Positions 33,525 through 45,779 of a stretch of 64,000 nucleotides of DNA are shown one piece after another. Under the pieces are notes generated by a model, which worked only from the letters and a program-made list of their open reading frames with translations, was not told the origin of the DNA and searched no databases. Every line of letters begins with the position of its first letter. Positions within the stretch are counted from its first letter, which is position 1. The translations under genes were made by a program, and so were the position numbers. The DNA comes from Megaustenia siamemsis (Eukaryota; Mollusca; Gastropoda; Stylommatophora; Ariophantidae), in contig JAVIAB010000092.1 of NCBI GenBank assembly GCA_032433765.1, forward strand, positions 66,950,666 to 67,014,665, read 5' to 3'.

Positions 33525-33752
33525 ACAAAGAGCCCTGTCACGCCAAATGACGTATAGGGAATATAATGTTAGTGACCATAATTTTTACAATCTTCGGCAC
33601 TCGATTTTTGAGGTAATGTGTTTGGTATTACGCCCGTACCGCTTTATTTTCCAAGGAAAAAATGTGGTACCTATTAAAGGCTGCGTGAACTCGAAAGCCA
33701 TAGATCAGGATCAAACCCGACCATTTGTCCTTTGTAGTTTCTTTGAGACTTA
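33525..33752 (-). mobile_element. SINE1, diverged copy
   Basis: The plus strand carries the antisense tail CCCTGTCACGCCAAATGACG and body; the head at 33700-33752 is degraded (B-box region GGATCAAACCCGACC). Confidence 0.8.
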
Positions 33753-34129
33753 GTCGTTCAAAATACCTTGCGTTCCAGTGTTCAAAGATATCTACCAAAG
33801 GATGACAGCTGGCTAGTGTTTATGTTTGAATAATCTAATGTTGCAATGAGGTATGGCTAGTATTATTGTAAGAATTGTTTCTTGTTTCTGGGAGAAAAAC
33901 GGTTTCATTACAGTTGTATACATAATATATGATGGCCTTTTTCTGAACAAAGAAGAGTTCACTTGAAATATATCAGTTTATCCCATCAAACAAAATAAAA
34001 CAAAACAAAAAGCGTGAAACGATATAAATACCAAACATGAAGCTTGACATTTGTCGAATACACTTTGTCTTTTTCAAATTATATTACATTATTATTGATT
34101 AATATCATTTTTATTATTATCAAACGGAA

Positions 34130-34450
34130 ATTCTGGAGGCGAAATTTGTGTGCCTACCAGCACCAGAGCTGGAAGTTGTCAGCGACCCACAGCTGATGGC
34201 TTGCGCCAGGATCGGTGAACCAAAACCATCCAGACCCTGCTCCACCTCTCCGCGGTGCCTCCAGTAACAGACTAATCTGGTCAAGCCAAGCGTGCAGGGA
34301 TCGAAGAGGGAAGACAAGCCGGTACTCAAAAATGGCAGGCTGAAGTCGGATGTTTTGGGCCGAAAGGCGTAAATATAACAGTTATACTGCAAACCACATC
34401 ACAACGCAGACACGTCCACTACGTCCTTGTAAGGGCGGATGATGAAGAGG
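34130..34450. repeat. Dispersed repeat R3
   Basis: A GC-richer island with an open frame on minus (34120-34392) but no family signature. Shares ordered blocks with 21640-21920. Confidence 0.45.
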
Positions 34451-34859
34451 AATATTCTAGTCTACCACGATACTCTAGAATACTTTAGTCATCGGGCGAA
34501 CGCAACCAACCACCAACCAAACGGAAATTAAAATCAGGCTTTTTTTTCTTCACGGAATTTACAGTAGAAACTTAATTATACTTGAATAACTGTCCCAGGT
34601 GTAGTCCAGACAATGAAAACAAGTCTCTAAAATTCAATGGCTTACTACATGAAATAAAGTAATGGAAGTTTTAACATGGATAGAAAAAAAAACTCTATTG
34701 AAAACATAAGGTGGCACCCTAAATAACACTGGAATTACTTGCAATGAAAAATATAAATGTTTATTTCTGTGTGTGCATGTATGTACGTCTGTGTGAGTGT
34801 GCATGTGTATGTGTTCAGTAGCTTCTAGCTTCTTGCTAACCCTTTTCTGACTATGGGCC

Positions 34860-34988
34860 TTATCCCATGGACTTAATTTGGCATGAAAACAATTATTTTT
34901 CCCAGTCCACACTGGCGTGCCCAGCACTGAACTGGATGTCCTCATTATGAGCGGGTGCTCCTCGCTCTACAGGCAGATATCTTCCTAC
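34860..34988. mobile_element. SINE2 tail fragment
   Basis: TGCTCCTCGCTCTACAGGCA and AGAAGTATATAAAT parallel the SINE2 tail at 31685-31735. Confidence 0.45.
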
Positions 34989-35059
34989 ATCAGAAGTATA
35001 TAAATATTTAAACAATTAAAACAGAAATAAGATATGTTTATGTTTATGGACGTATGTCG

Positions 35060-35295
35060 GACATGTGCTGATAAGAGATAACAAAAGAATTCCAAAACAG
35101 GCTCTTCTATGGAAACATCAGGATACAGAAAGAGAGGAAGGCCTAAAGAGACACCGAAAAAAATACTTATAAGAGAAGCAAAGCTGGCAGGCTTAGACTC
35201 ATTAGATACGATCGAACATCTCGCCCAGAATATAGATGGGTGGTGAAAAACAGTACGAGTCCTATGCGACGTCCAACCGTGCGGGGAGGATAAAA
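35060..35295 (+). mobile_element. LINE family D, C-terminal fragment
   Basis: Reads GHVLIRDNKRIPKQALLW, RKRGRPKETPKK-like, IREAKLAGLDSL and VRVLCDVQPCG. This is the trailing region of another endonuclease-RT lineage, with frameshifts. Confidence 0.55.
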
Positions 35296-35799
35296 ATATT
35301 TAACAATGGTGGACTTCGTTGGGATGAAAATTAAGTTTCATTTATGCAACATTTTAACCTTAAAAAGCGTGATCACATCCAATGGTTAAAATAAAAACAA
35401 CAATTAATGAGGCTCATCCTTTTTCATCTTCGAAATTAAATCAAAATGAAAGGATCGATGTCTTTAATAAAGAGAGACTGATAGTACAAAATTGTTGTCC
35501 TCCAGGTTCGGCATATTGAAATAAGAAGAGTGAATTAATGCTGTCTTCAATCGCTGTATGTGTAATAGGAATGAAGGTAGTTGATAGTTTTGAAAAGCAC
35601 GCCTACATCCAGCGTGCGTTGACCACATAGTACAGTAACCTACCGCCGTTATTACCAAGTTTGTCGCCATTACTAACAGTTAATTATAATTACAAATACC
35701 GGCAACCAAAGTTTTCAATTAACGATTGATGGTGTGACTACTGATAATTAAATTTTTACTTCCCGTTGTCCACACACAGTCACATAAAGTTTAAAATCC

Positions 35800-35802
<3 letters not shown>

Positions 35803-35878
<76 letters not shown>
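35803..35878. repeat. (TA)n microsatellite
   Basis: About 37 TA units. Confidence 0.97.
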
Positions 35879-35880
<2 letters not shown>

Positions 35881-36152
35881 TATTTACCTCACTCTGCCTC
35901 TGTTGCCTTTCAACGTCCAACGAAAATTATCATCTTAGTGGCGTCTGATATTTTGATATTTCACATGTCCATCATTGTCTAACATGAAACACCATTTTGT
36001 TGTTGCTGAGTGTTAAGGCTGTCCCTGGTGTTGATCGTATTTTATGTCCAAATCACTTAATTTGCTGTTGCTTCCTATTTTGACACTGCGCAGGGTAGTA
36101 CTCAAATCATATGTGTTTATTACTATAAAAATGCATATATACACACACATAC

Positions 36153-36158
<6 letters not shown>

Positions 36159-36234
<76 letters not shown>
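36159..36234. repeat. (TA)n microsatellite
   Basis: About 37 TA units, only 280 bp from the previous one. Confidence 0.97.
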
Positions 36235-36236
<2 letters not shown>

Positions 36237-36810
36237 CATTGATGATCTTACTTAGAAGAATATATCATTTATAAATGTAAGTTAGCTGAACAATATTTCT
36301 AGTACATTTACATTTATAAACAAATAAGGTTTTCTGTTATGTTAAATCCGCATCTTGTGTCTGATGTATTTATGACTGTGATTAAGTCCCTTTGAATTCC
36401 GTGAATAACCGCACGTGTGTTTTATGTCTTTTTAAAAAATGTTTTTCACTTGAACGATCCCCTGGATTTTTCCACTTTACTTTTTTCGTTGATGTGAATG
36501 CTATTTCTTCTTCTCCTACTGAAAACCAGTTGATACTAATTTTAAATGCTTTGATTTAAATTTCTAAAGCCTGCTACTGTTACCATTTAAACGTTATATT
36601 ACTTCGGTTTTTTTCCTGTATTTTTCTATTTTCTAAATTAAAATTTATGTTGCTCGCTTTTGCTCATTTTGAAGTTTCCTATTTTACTAAAAATTAGCAT
36701 TACCAACAGTTAGTGGCTGCGATATGTTGTTTCATCGAACATCAGCTTCTGCTGTGATCTATTTATTGCTAGCTAGAGTTAGAGTATAAGTGACAAAGGT
36801 ATCTACTTAC
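36235..36810. other. Unassigned VWA intron sequence
   Basis: No feature recognised. Confidence 0.4.
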
Positions 36811-36838
36811 GAGACTGAACTTGAACAATCAGCACAGC
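36811..36838 (-). CDS. VWA gene exon 2: 28-bp micro-exon, signal peptide end
   Basis: Acceptor CTTTCACAG and donor GTAAGT flank only 28 bases. Read in phase 0 from exon 1 it gives AVLIVQVQS and leaves in phase 1. Joined to exon 1 it makes MAGCLVLAVAVLIVQVQS, a convincing hydrophobic signal peptide ending in a small residue at a plausible cleavage site. Neither half would be recognised alone; the fit of phase, splice sites and peptide is the evidence. Confidence 0.8.
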
Positions 36839-38384
36839 CTGTGAAAGAGACCAGATTAATCATTGTTTTTTTTCTAGCTACTTATGTTCGTTACCAGCTA
36901 TTGATGTAGGTAACATAAATGACATGTCTTATACAATACGACGTTTTATAGAAAACAGTGTAGCAATTGGTGAACTATTAAAACGTGTCACTCTAATCTG
37001 TGTATGACCTTGCGGAAGCTCTGGCATTAATTATTTAAAAAAAAAACTATTCTAGGAGAAATGCACATTTTGGATATAGAATGCAAGTTAAATCGATAAT
37101 TTTTTTCGAAGTGTGTGTTTTTCTCTTAGGACATGTTATAAGTCAATGGATATGAATCAGAACTTAGAAACAAAATAGTCACTAAGAGATTCTTGTGAGC
37201 ATTGTTAAAAAAATGTGCTAGCGATATAACCAATGCTTTATCTCGCCATTCAAAAATCATATTGCAGGGGTCGGTAAGCAGATTAAATATAATCTGGAAG
37301 ACAGAATAAACGTGAAAAGAGAAAAGGAAAAAGTGGTATGATTACAGCATTTACATGGGTAAGGGACAACACAAAATTAAAACGACGTTGTGGATTTCAG
37401 TTAATTCTTCAGCCTTCTAAAGGCCTTCTAAGCCGCAATGCCGTTTTGATTATAGAATTCTAAAAAGGAGAACGGTTTGTTGTGCCGTATGTGAATATCT
37501 TAACCATATACATATTTAACAATTTTAGCAGGATACAGGACAACGGAAAATTAGTTCTGGTCAACCATAGAGTTCCTGCTAATTTATGATGGTTTCATTC
37601 AACAATGATGTTGAGTCAATGACTTCCTGTCTGTGTTTCCATGTGTAATTGTTGCATGTGTTAGCAAATCAAATGATTTCACGTACTGTGGTGAATTAGC
37701 AGCTACATTTGAACTGTAACAATAACCGTCCGCAATAGCTTCCAGACCATGTCACGAACTCAGCAAGAGAAGAAGATGAGATAATATTCCTTCGTTCGTC
37801 TACACATTTGTTGAGTACTTCTCTACTACCTATCATCGGTGAAGGTGAAGACAACGACTCATAACTACGGGACAGGTTTCAGCAAATTAATATCCAGAGG
37901 TTCCCACCCAAGCAATTTAATTAAATAACTGCCGCACATGACAGTGGGGAAAATGATCATTATTTTCACCAGATGAACCAACGATTTAATTAGTGAGTAT
38001 GCATCTCAGCATGGCAGAGATGAGCAAGTCATTCCACCAGATAGTCTTAGGACGATATTATATTTACAGATCTACATATATACCCAAAAAATCGAGCCAG
38101 ACATTACAAAAGAAGGCTACAAGAAACTTTATTAAGAGTTACTTATTAGTTATTATACTAATACTATTCCATATAAGGAAATTAGACTTAAGGCGAGAAC
38201 TATAACAGAAAAGAGAAAAAAAAATAAAAACGAAACATATTTCGTAACTGCACTTTGTTAAGGTATTTGCGGTGAAACCACAAGATCTCGTTTCCTTAAA
38301 AAGATGTGTCCCCTCCGCCCCTCCCAGCACCCCCCCCCCACACACCCCCCCCAAAAAAAAAAACATGTAAATGTTCTCTTGCTT
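36839..38384. other. Mostly unassigned VWA intron
   Basis: Near 37410-37450 an R2-like core variant (AAAGGCCTTCTAAGCCGCAA) is visible. Poly-C at 38330. No gene recognised. Confidence 0.4.
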
Positions 38385-38690
38385 TTGGATACTATAAATT
38401 ATAATCATCAACAACTGGTCTGGAGGTGGAGTCAGGTAAAGAAGACAAGCAGTAATCATTTGAGCTGGATAGGTCATGTCCTCAGATTAGATCAGAAACA
38501 ATCACAAGGACTAACATAGCTGATTTGGGAGGGTAAGGGGAAAGAGAAGAACGAAAAGAAAGAACTCCAATACTACCACGATGAACAAAGAAAGTATAGT
38601 GAGCTGTGAAAATGGTTTTGATTACTCATCGGCATATATTGCCTGACGTCATTTCTGCGGCATAACAAGGGGCAAAGAAAGACTCCCGTT
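38385..38690 (+). mobile_element. LINE family G, C-terminal fragment
   Basis: Reads QLVWRWSQVKKTSSNHLSWI, GHVLRLDQKQSQGLT then a GKGKEKNEKK block. Resembles GHVLR-type endonuclease-RT C-termini; degraded. Confidence 0.45.
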
Positions 38691-38719
38691 TGTAGAGTCA
38701 AGTATCGCCACAATTTTTA

Positions 38720-39070
38720 AAAAATTCCAAATGAGGAATCTTGAGAATACTATGAATGGAAAGAGCAACGAGGACGTCCCTAAAACAGCTCACAGGAAAA
38801 GGAAGATAATTTTCAAAATTAGAGTGAAAAAAGTAGTTAATTTTCAGCTATTTAATGAGATGTAAACAGCTGGTAAGACACTTGGGAAAATCTAGGAAGA
38901 AACAATAGAAGAAAACAGAAAACAAAAATATACGACTGAAGATACAAGAGAAGGGTTAGATAGGAAGTCGACAACAGAACCGATAAACAATTGTAGATAC
39001 ATAAAGTTGTGCCGGGGGGGGGGGAGGAGAGGAGGGGGGACATGATCAAACGCTCCAGCAAGCACGATTT
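38720..39070 (+). mobile_element. LINE family B, old 3' relic
   Basis: Aligned order of GNLENTMNGK-like, QTAGKTLGKI, REGLDRKSTTEPINNCR and CATGATCAAACGCTCCAGCA follows the B 3' end, interrupted by a G-run at 39014. Confidence 0.5.
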
Positions 39071-39086
39071 TTAAGTGAGTGTTTAC

Positions 39087-39165
39087 ATCATGGCCGTTTT
39101 ACTTTCCCAGAAACATTCAATAACTTACAAAAGTTGGGTGAACCTAGAAGCCGTCGATCAAAAAA
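39087..39165 (-). mobile_element. SINE1 fragment
   Basis: GCCGTTTTACTTTCCCAGAAA-like and GGGTGAACCTAGAAGCCGTC match antisense SINE1 body and head edge. Confidence 0.5.
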
Positions 39166-39240
39166 TCAATTAATGCTATGCTTCTAAATAGAAAGATAGG
39201 CAGAGCAAGAACCTGACTGAGCACAATTGGACATAAATAA

Positions 39241-39835
39241 TCAGAATATGTACCAGACCACCAGGTGAAAAATGGCTACAATTAGCACAGAAAATATTCA
39301 GAATGTGTGCCAGACTACCTGGTGAAAGATGGCTACAATTAGCACAGAAAATAATCAGAATATGTACCAGACCACCAGGTGAAAGATGGCTACAATTAGC
39401 ACAGAAACTATTCAGAATGTGTGCCAGACTACCTGGTGAAAGATGGCTACAATTAGCACAGAAAATAATCAGAATGTGTGCCAGACTACCTGGTGAAAGA
39501 TGGCTACAATTAGCACAGAAAATAATCAGAATGTGTGCCAGACTACCTGGTGAAAGATGGCTACAATTAGCACAGAAAATAATCTGAATGTGTGCCAGAC
39601 TACCTGGTGAAAAATGGCTACAGTTGGAGCAGAAATAATCTGAATGTGTGTCAGACTACCTGGTGGAAGATGGCTACAGTTAGAACAGAAATAATCATAA
39701 TGTGTGCCAGACTGCCTGTTGAAAGATAGCTACAGTTAGAACAGAAATAATCAGAATGTATGCCAGACTACCTGGTGAAAGATAGCTACAGTAGGAGCTG
39801 AATAGCCAGCATGTAAGCCAGACCACCTAGTAAAC
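39241..39835. repeat. Minisatellite, 57-bp unit, about 10 copies
   Basis: Unit starts CAGAATGTGTGCCAGACTAC, continues CTGGTGAAAGATGGCTACAA and ends TTAGCACAGAAAATAAT. The first six copies are exactly 57 bp (19 codons) and keep an open frame repeating LPGERWLQLAQK; later copies lose one or two bases and diverge. No start context or gene around it, so I read it as a noncoding minisatellite. Confidence 0.92.
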
Positions 39836-39839
39836 GAGG

Positions 39840-41345
39840 GCTACAGACATGAAAAAACTAATGCTAACGTCTTACAAGTTACCACACGATATGTTTGGTC
39901 ACTTACTAATGTCATTTTGTGTTCAAGGAAATGAAGAAGATCATGGGACACGTTCTCATGACGTTCGATTATTACCTCACCATCGTAAAACACATGTTAG
40001 TTTTATTGCAGGCTCCCATACGAATGTCAACAGGATTTATTTTTTCTTTTGTTAATGAAACAGTTAAGAGAACGTACTTAGAGAATGGAAATATTCACAA
40101 TCAGTACTTATTTTCTATCCGATGCGGAACAAACAAATCTGGATGTAGTTTTGTAGGTTATCTTAAATTTTTGAGCTTGAAATAAAAGTAATGTCTATAA
40201 ATATGAACCTTTCTTTTAATGAGATTTTGAAATAGTAAGTGGAATTTGCTACAGATATACAAAGCTGTGAACTAATTAAATTATTATAGACCTTTTTGAG
40301 AAATGATAAGTGAGTCGTAACAACAGTTATGGATTGAAGTTATAATCCCAGAATGATTGAAAGCTATTGTTATAACCCATCTCTGTGCACTAAATGTTCA
40401 ATTCTTGAAGTCTGTCTGGGGATGTTAGGACAGCATAATTAAGTTTAAAGCAGTGGAATCAAGGCCGCAAGTCATGTGTAGTTGTTGCCACTTAGAGCTT
40501 AGGTTTCTTTTTTCTTCCCCATTCAATCACAATTTAAAAAGTCTATCAACCATAGAAGCTTGTAATCTCAGGAACATAAAAAGTTCACTATCTGTAGGAA
40601 GGTATTTTAAATAACCAGAAAATGTATGCCTTTTATTTAAAAACCTTTCAGTTTTCTTGTGCAATAATTGCAGACTAGTTATCTGCTGTTTTCTGTGACG
40701 ATACACCGGTGCCCCCGTTATATTTGTAATGATCACAGAAACATATTATTAGTGAAGAGTTAGAGTTTTTAAAGAAGTTGGCCTACAGTACAACTTCAGA
40801 TAAAAATTACATTATCTGTGATCTATATAACTGCCACCGAAATTAAGATGAAGCTATTGTCGCTAAATTTATTTCACTTCACTGAATAAACATCGTCTTC
40901 TGCTTCATTCTACAATTATCTTTGCAGCAAGATAACAAATCTAGACTTTTTGTTTTCTTTCTGGGCTCACGCAATGTCAACATGTACGGTAAAGAAATTA
41001 TATAGCATCACTGCCGTTGAGAATTTGGGACTAGAGACTTAGAAATCTATTGTAGGGAAACGATGCCAACTAAAGACCATGTGACCATCTTTTTTATTTG
41101 TTCCGTCACCAGAATAAGTTGTAGGTAGCTTTTTGAACATTCCCAGGAAAATCCGCATTACCAATATCTTTATATGTATAAAATTATCAGTGCGACAGTT
41201 ATCCTATTTCCTAGGTTTTGGGACGATTACTATGGCGCTGGGATATAAAGACCACATGCCTGGTGCAGTTATCACAATGTGTCTAAGCCAGGGTTTCTTT
41301 TTCAAACCAGATAAAAAAAGTAAACTTTCTTTTACTCTACACTGT
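39840..41345. other. Unassigned VWA intron sequence
   Basis: Open frames of 69-94 codons occur but have no family signature or splice support. Confidence 0.4.
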
Positions 41346-41349
41346 ATCA

Positions 41350-41600
41350 AGCCCGCGTCCAAGAATATATAAGGAAACAACAGATAAAATGGTTTGGCCA
41401 CGTGACAAGGCAGAAAGAAACACAACACAACGAGCCTTCAACAAACGTCGTGAGAACACCAGACCCAAGGGTCGACCACGAAAAAGATGGGTCGATGGAA
41501 TATTAGAAGTACTAGGAAACATAACAGCAGCAGCGGTGAACAGAAGAGCAAAAGACCGAAAACTATATATCCCTTCGACGCTAAAAGGCAGATGAGGAAG
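41350..41600 (+). mobile_element. LINE family E, C-terminal fragment
   Basis: Reads QQIKWFGHVTRQKETQ then, one frame over, RPKGRPRKRWVDGILEVLGN and VNRRAKDRKLY. The GHV...GRPRKRWVDGI order is characteristic of endonuclease-RT C-termini. Confidence 0.65.
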
Positions 41601-42093
41601 GAAAGTAGAAGAAGTCCACCTTTTGCTGAGAACGACAATTTTAATCCGTTTGAACAGCCACCACTTGGCAAACCTTTCTTTAATCCGGTATTTTAAATGA
41701 TCGGACAGTTACATCCCCCACCCCCACCACAACTTAATGAGTACAATTAATTGTTAGCGCCATTTTTTAAATAACCACCTATACATTTGTGTGGCCGATG
41801 TGGTCGGAATAACGCCATGCCGTTATACTTTCACCAGAAGAAATCCAGTATCCATTTAAGGCCGAACGAATTTAGGAGCTATTGTTTGGAGGGAACTCGA
41901 CCTGCTTCTCTAACACTTAGCATCTGCAGGTCCCTACAGTTATTTTACATTTCTCCTATTTCATGTCAAGGATTAATGAAATAAGTACAAATCACCTGAA
42001 ACAAAAGGCCTTTGCTAAGAGTGCAATTACACAGTATTAGAAGACGGAGATCATTTTTAAACAATGTTGCAATAAACAAGATATTAAACTCAC

Positions 42094-42120
42094 AACAGCA
42101 AGCACAAGACAGCCGGCCAT
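42094..42120 (-). CDS. VWA gene exon 1: start codon and signal peptide start
   Basis: ATG at 42120-42118 opens MAGCLVLAV, followed by an excellent GTGAGT donor in phase 0. The peptide is hydrophobic and is completed by the 28-bp exon 2. The start is chosen because it is the only ATG immediately upstream of the donor and gives a signal peptide. The 5' untranslated region extends upstream (higher coordinates) for an unknown length. Confidence 0.78.
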
Positions 42121-42290
42121 GGTTATCCGTGATGTAACACTTCAAGCAACAAAGAATGGGCTATTACCTCAACTCTTTGTAGACTATCACGTGACTTGTC
42201 TCAACGACTTGCTTTATGTTTCATTGGCTAATTCGTGTTTCATTATTTCACGTGTCTAGTTCCCTCAGCGCCTTATAAGGAGCTTGAAAT
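42121..42290 (-). promoter_or_regulatory. Candidate promoter of the VWA gene
   Basis: On the minus strand, upstream of the ATG: CCTTATAAGGC (TATA-like, near 42262-42272), two CACGTG E-boxes (near 42250 and 42190) and TAGCCAATGA (CCAAT-like, near 42228). The arrangement is compatible with a promoter but these words are common; no transcription start is shown. Confidence 0.25.
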
Positions 42291-42390
42291 GAAAAGCACC
42301 CAGTCCACTACGCATTATGTCTCAGCCAATCTAAATTATATGACTGCAGTTGCGTATTACATTATTATCGGGGGTGGGGGGTGGGGGGGG

Positions 42391-42660
42391 GGCACCTCGG
42401 TAGCCAAGTTGGGAAAACCACTTGACTAGGTTACCGACGTTCAGACAACCCATGTTTGATTCCTGCTAGAAGCAGTGTAAATTGTACTTGTGGTTGAGAA
42501 AAAAAAAATACCACCGCGGTCCACCCAGCCGCTGGCAGAAATGGGTACCGAGGTAGTTGTACTCTAGGAAGGTAGTGAATGCCACCTCGCATCGTGAGTT
42601 TCAATGCTTGAAGCGACACTATCAAGAAGTTTTCTCCAAGGACAAGGCAAGGTTTCTCCA
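42391..42660 (+). mobile_element. SINE3 (tRNA-derived)
   Basis: Starts GGCACCTCGGTAGCCAAGTT (A-box type) and has CCCATGTTTGATTCCTGC (B-box type), then CACCCAGCCGCTGGCAGAAA and GGGTACCGAGG as in other molluscan-style SINEs. Preceded by a G-run. Single copy here. Confidence 0.6.
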
Positions 42661-43435
42661 TTAATCCTTATTCTTTGATATTTTCTCTACTTCTTTCCAG
42701 TCTAGGCCGCCACTGTTCTTGAAGGTTTTTGTTGTTTTCTCTTCTCCATGTATTCTTGAGTCTTCATGGCTTGGGTTTCTATAGCCCTCCATATTACAAC
42801 AGATTAAATTCTAGTTGTATAGTTGCTTTAAATGTAATTCCAGATTATCGTAAATTTAGTACTGTTACTTCATGAAATGCAACAGACTATTTGTTGTTCA
42901 GTAATTTTGATTATAAATCTAGTGTTATCACTTTATGTACTCTGTATTATTGAATATATCATTTCTTTGACATTGAATGCCTGGAGTATCAAGATAGTAA
43001 ATACAACTAGCTAATCTAGAATATAAAGAATAATAAAACTTGAGAAGTGTTCTTTCTTTTGTACCACCTATACATTTAATGTTATCACAAATTTCCTATT
43101 TGAGAATAAATGTTATCGAATAATCTCTAGATGTTTTGAATAAACACGCGAATTTAAAAAAGTACCATAAGAGAATTCAAAATAAACTAGAAAATAGCAT
43201 AGTAAATGGATAGTAATTTTTTTAAGCAGAGAAAATAGCAGTTTTCTTGGCCTTCCTTACAATTACTAGGGAAGGCTTAACCACGAGACTAAACAACCTA
43301 CAACTAGCAGCAAATCGTCAGTCATGGAGAACTATGACTTCCGCCCTATGTGCCATCTACGACTCGAGAGTAAAATGAAATTAAAGAAAAAAATTTTTGT
43401 TCCCCCATATCAAACGCTGTAATGATATGTAAAGA
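42661..43435. other. Unassigned
   Basis: Upstream of the VWA gene; no feature recognised. Confidence 0.4.
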
Positions 43436-43439
43436 ACAA

Positions 43440-44275
43440 CAAGGGCTGTTTTACCTGACAAGAAACAAAGGTGGGGATCTGGAATATGATGGGACCAAGA
43501 CATCAAGGGCTGCCTACAGCTATTCTGTACATGGAATCAATTTCATTGCAGTCGTGAATCCCCAAATCCGCTCCACCACACTTTCCCAGAATTTCTCGAA
43601 GCGTATGCAGACTGATCGTTTCTGTAATGTGTTGATTGTAGACACATCTACTTTTCCCACTAAGCACCCCGGATCGACCAGATCCTTTTTCCACCTTTAG
43701 ACTTCTCAGTCTCTCAATATATATCATTGTTACACTCATTCTCCTCCTCTTCTCTTAAGGAATGAATAACAAAGTTAACGATGTTCACTTTATCCAGAGT
43801 ACGACCACACCCAGAACCAGAGCTGCCAGCGAACTTGTCGGCTATTTCATTGGCATATACAACAGCGTGCCCTGGAGAGTACATCCATGTTAACGCGATC
43901 ACTGTAGAGCCATCCAAGTGCTGCATCCACTCCTGCCGTAAACCCTGTCTGTCAATCTTTTGTAACGTTATTTATGCATCAGTCACTAAGACTGCATGAT
44001 CCACGTTCTGTGTAACCAACCATGTTATCGCCATCGTTGCATCTTCTATCTCCATTCTCATGCTGGACACCGTTGTGCTACAATTGTTAGATGCCCTAGT
44101 CCCTTCTCTGTGTTGGTAAAGTCCCAAAACCCCAACCGCTGCGCTGTCTGCGGATACAGAATCATCCGTGCAGATGATAGGATCCAGAGGTGACGACACA
44201 TTATCGATGGATTCCCTTATCACAAACTCGTAACTGCATAGGCCCAGTTGTGACACTCCCTGTCGAGATGAATGA
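43440..44275 (-). pseudogene. RNase H-domain pseudogene (retroelement-type)
   Basis: The minus strand reads ICTDDSVSADSAAVGV, SSMRMEIEDATMAITWL, HAVLVTDA, then an in-frame stop, KIDRQGLRQEWMQ, LTWMYSPGHAVVYANEIADK, HSLREEEENE and, after a frameshift near 43725, IYIERLRSL and ISLHTLREILGK. The D, E, D and D metal-ligand positions of RNase H are recognisable (TDD, RMEIE, VTD, NEIAD). One stop and at least one frameshift make it non-functional. It is probably the detached C-terminal part of a retroelement polyprotein; no RT is seen beside it. Confidence 0.75.
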
Positions 44276-45109
44276 TTGATTACTTTGGTTAACCTCGGTT
44301 ACCTACAGATTGCAGTTACAGAAGTAGGAAGCACAGACAGGAGTCAAGAATTATTCACTCTCCGTAAAACAAATGTCAGGACATGATAAATAATGATGAC
44401 ATATTTTAAAAATATTTTTATTACAGTCTCTTCTACAGCGTTCGCCCGACGACTTTTCTTATTCATTGTTTATTTTTAAAAGAACATTAAATAGCAAATA
44501 CAATATTCGTGCCCTTTTGAGTCAATAAATCCGAGCCCAATAATTAGTTTTTTTTGTGCACAAGGTGACCTTCCCCTGGGGATCTCTAATCACTAAACCA
44601 AACTAGTTATTCTGTTACTTAAGTCGCCAATTGGAGTGAAGCATGATTTGGAACAAATGTAGCAGCTGGATAAGACGCGAGCAGGCAGCGATGACAGCAG
44701 GCGGTGTTGTCTGTAATCTTGGCCCATCTCAAATGTTCATTTGTTATGAAATCAATTTGCACATCGTTCACAAGTGTGGATATCTTCTTAATGTTTTATT
44801 GTTCATTGACTATAGATATAAATTTGTTCCACGTTGTATAAATCGTTAAACCACCAAACCAAAACCGTTAATGTTTGCTGAATAAAAACATGGATTTACA
44901 GATTGCTGCGTTTTGTACTTTTTTTTTTTTATAAGATAGACGACATTAAAGCATGTTAAGCAGGTGAGTTATGCTGCATAAAAGTAAGACATCACAGCTT
45001 TCTTATATATGATTTTTTATAGTTGCTTTGTTTATAATCAATTTCAGAAATATAGCATGTAAATGTCATTCGTATTTTGTACATAAAGATTGATTTAAAA
45101 AAAAAGAAT
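44276..45109. other. Unassigned
   Basis: No feature recognised. Confidence 0.4.
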
Positions 45110-45612
45110 TGTAATGTCATGAAACAAATGCTAACAATATACTAACATTAAAACAAATAACACCAGGGCTAAAACTAAGATTAGCAAAATGTTGTATATT
45201 CTCAACATTCCTGTATGGTGCAGAAACATGGTCATTAGACAATAATTCAGAACATAAAATTGAAGCCTTTGAAATATGGATGTATAGAAAAATTGGTAGA
45301 ACTGGATGGAAGAAAAGAAAACAAACGATGAAGTCTTAAAACAACTGAAAATGAAAAGAGAACTACTAAATACAATTCAAACAAGACATTTAGGGTCATG
45401 CTAAAAGATACAAATGCCTACTAAGAGTAATCTTGGAAGGGAAAATACAAAGTAAAAGAGGCAGAGACAGACCAAGACTAACATGGGCGAGTAATATCAA
45501 AAGATGGACAATTAAGCCTATGCCAACCTGCATCATCAAAACAGGAGACAGAGTGTAATGGCGCTCCATGGCAGCCAACCTTCGATGCGGAGACGGCACT
45601 CAATGATGAGAT
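45110..45612 (+). mobile_element. LINE family A, 3' end
   Basis: Reads ILTLKQITPGLKLRLAKCCI-type sequence, FSTFLYGAETWSLDN, IEAFEIWMYRKIGRTGWK, LKQLKMKRELLNTIQT, then to GCACTCAATGATGAG. 5'-truncated, with several small frameshifts. Confidence 0.8.
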
Positions 45613-45779
45613 TGATTATGAAAGTTATATATATCTCACAGATATAACAAGCACAGATATGACAAGATTAACATTAAAGATTTTACACTCACAAGTTTCA
45701 ATATGTGAGGCATTCATTCTCATAGCATTAATCTTTTAAAATATCAATATATTACCAGAATAATGCTTAATGTGACATA

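Noticed and set aside
34120..34392. A 90-codon minus frame in repeat R3 as a gene
   Set aside because: No domain signature, and the related copy at 21640 is not open in that frame.
39241..39835. CRISPR-like array
   Set aside because: Units are contiguous 57-bp repeats with no variable spacers, in a eukaryotic intron.
43503..44256. Several separate small minus-strand genes
   Set aside because: They are pieces of one RNase H pseudogene divided by a stop and a frameshift.
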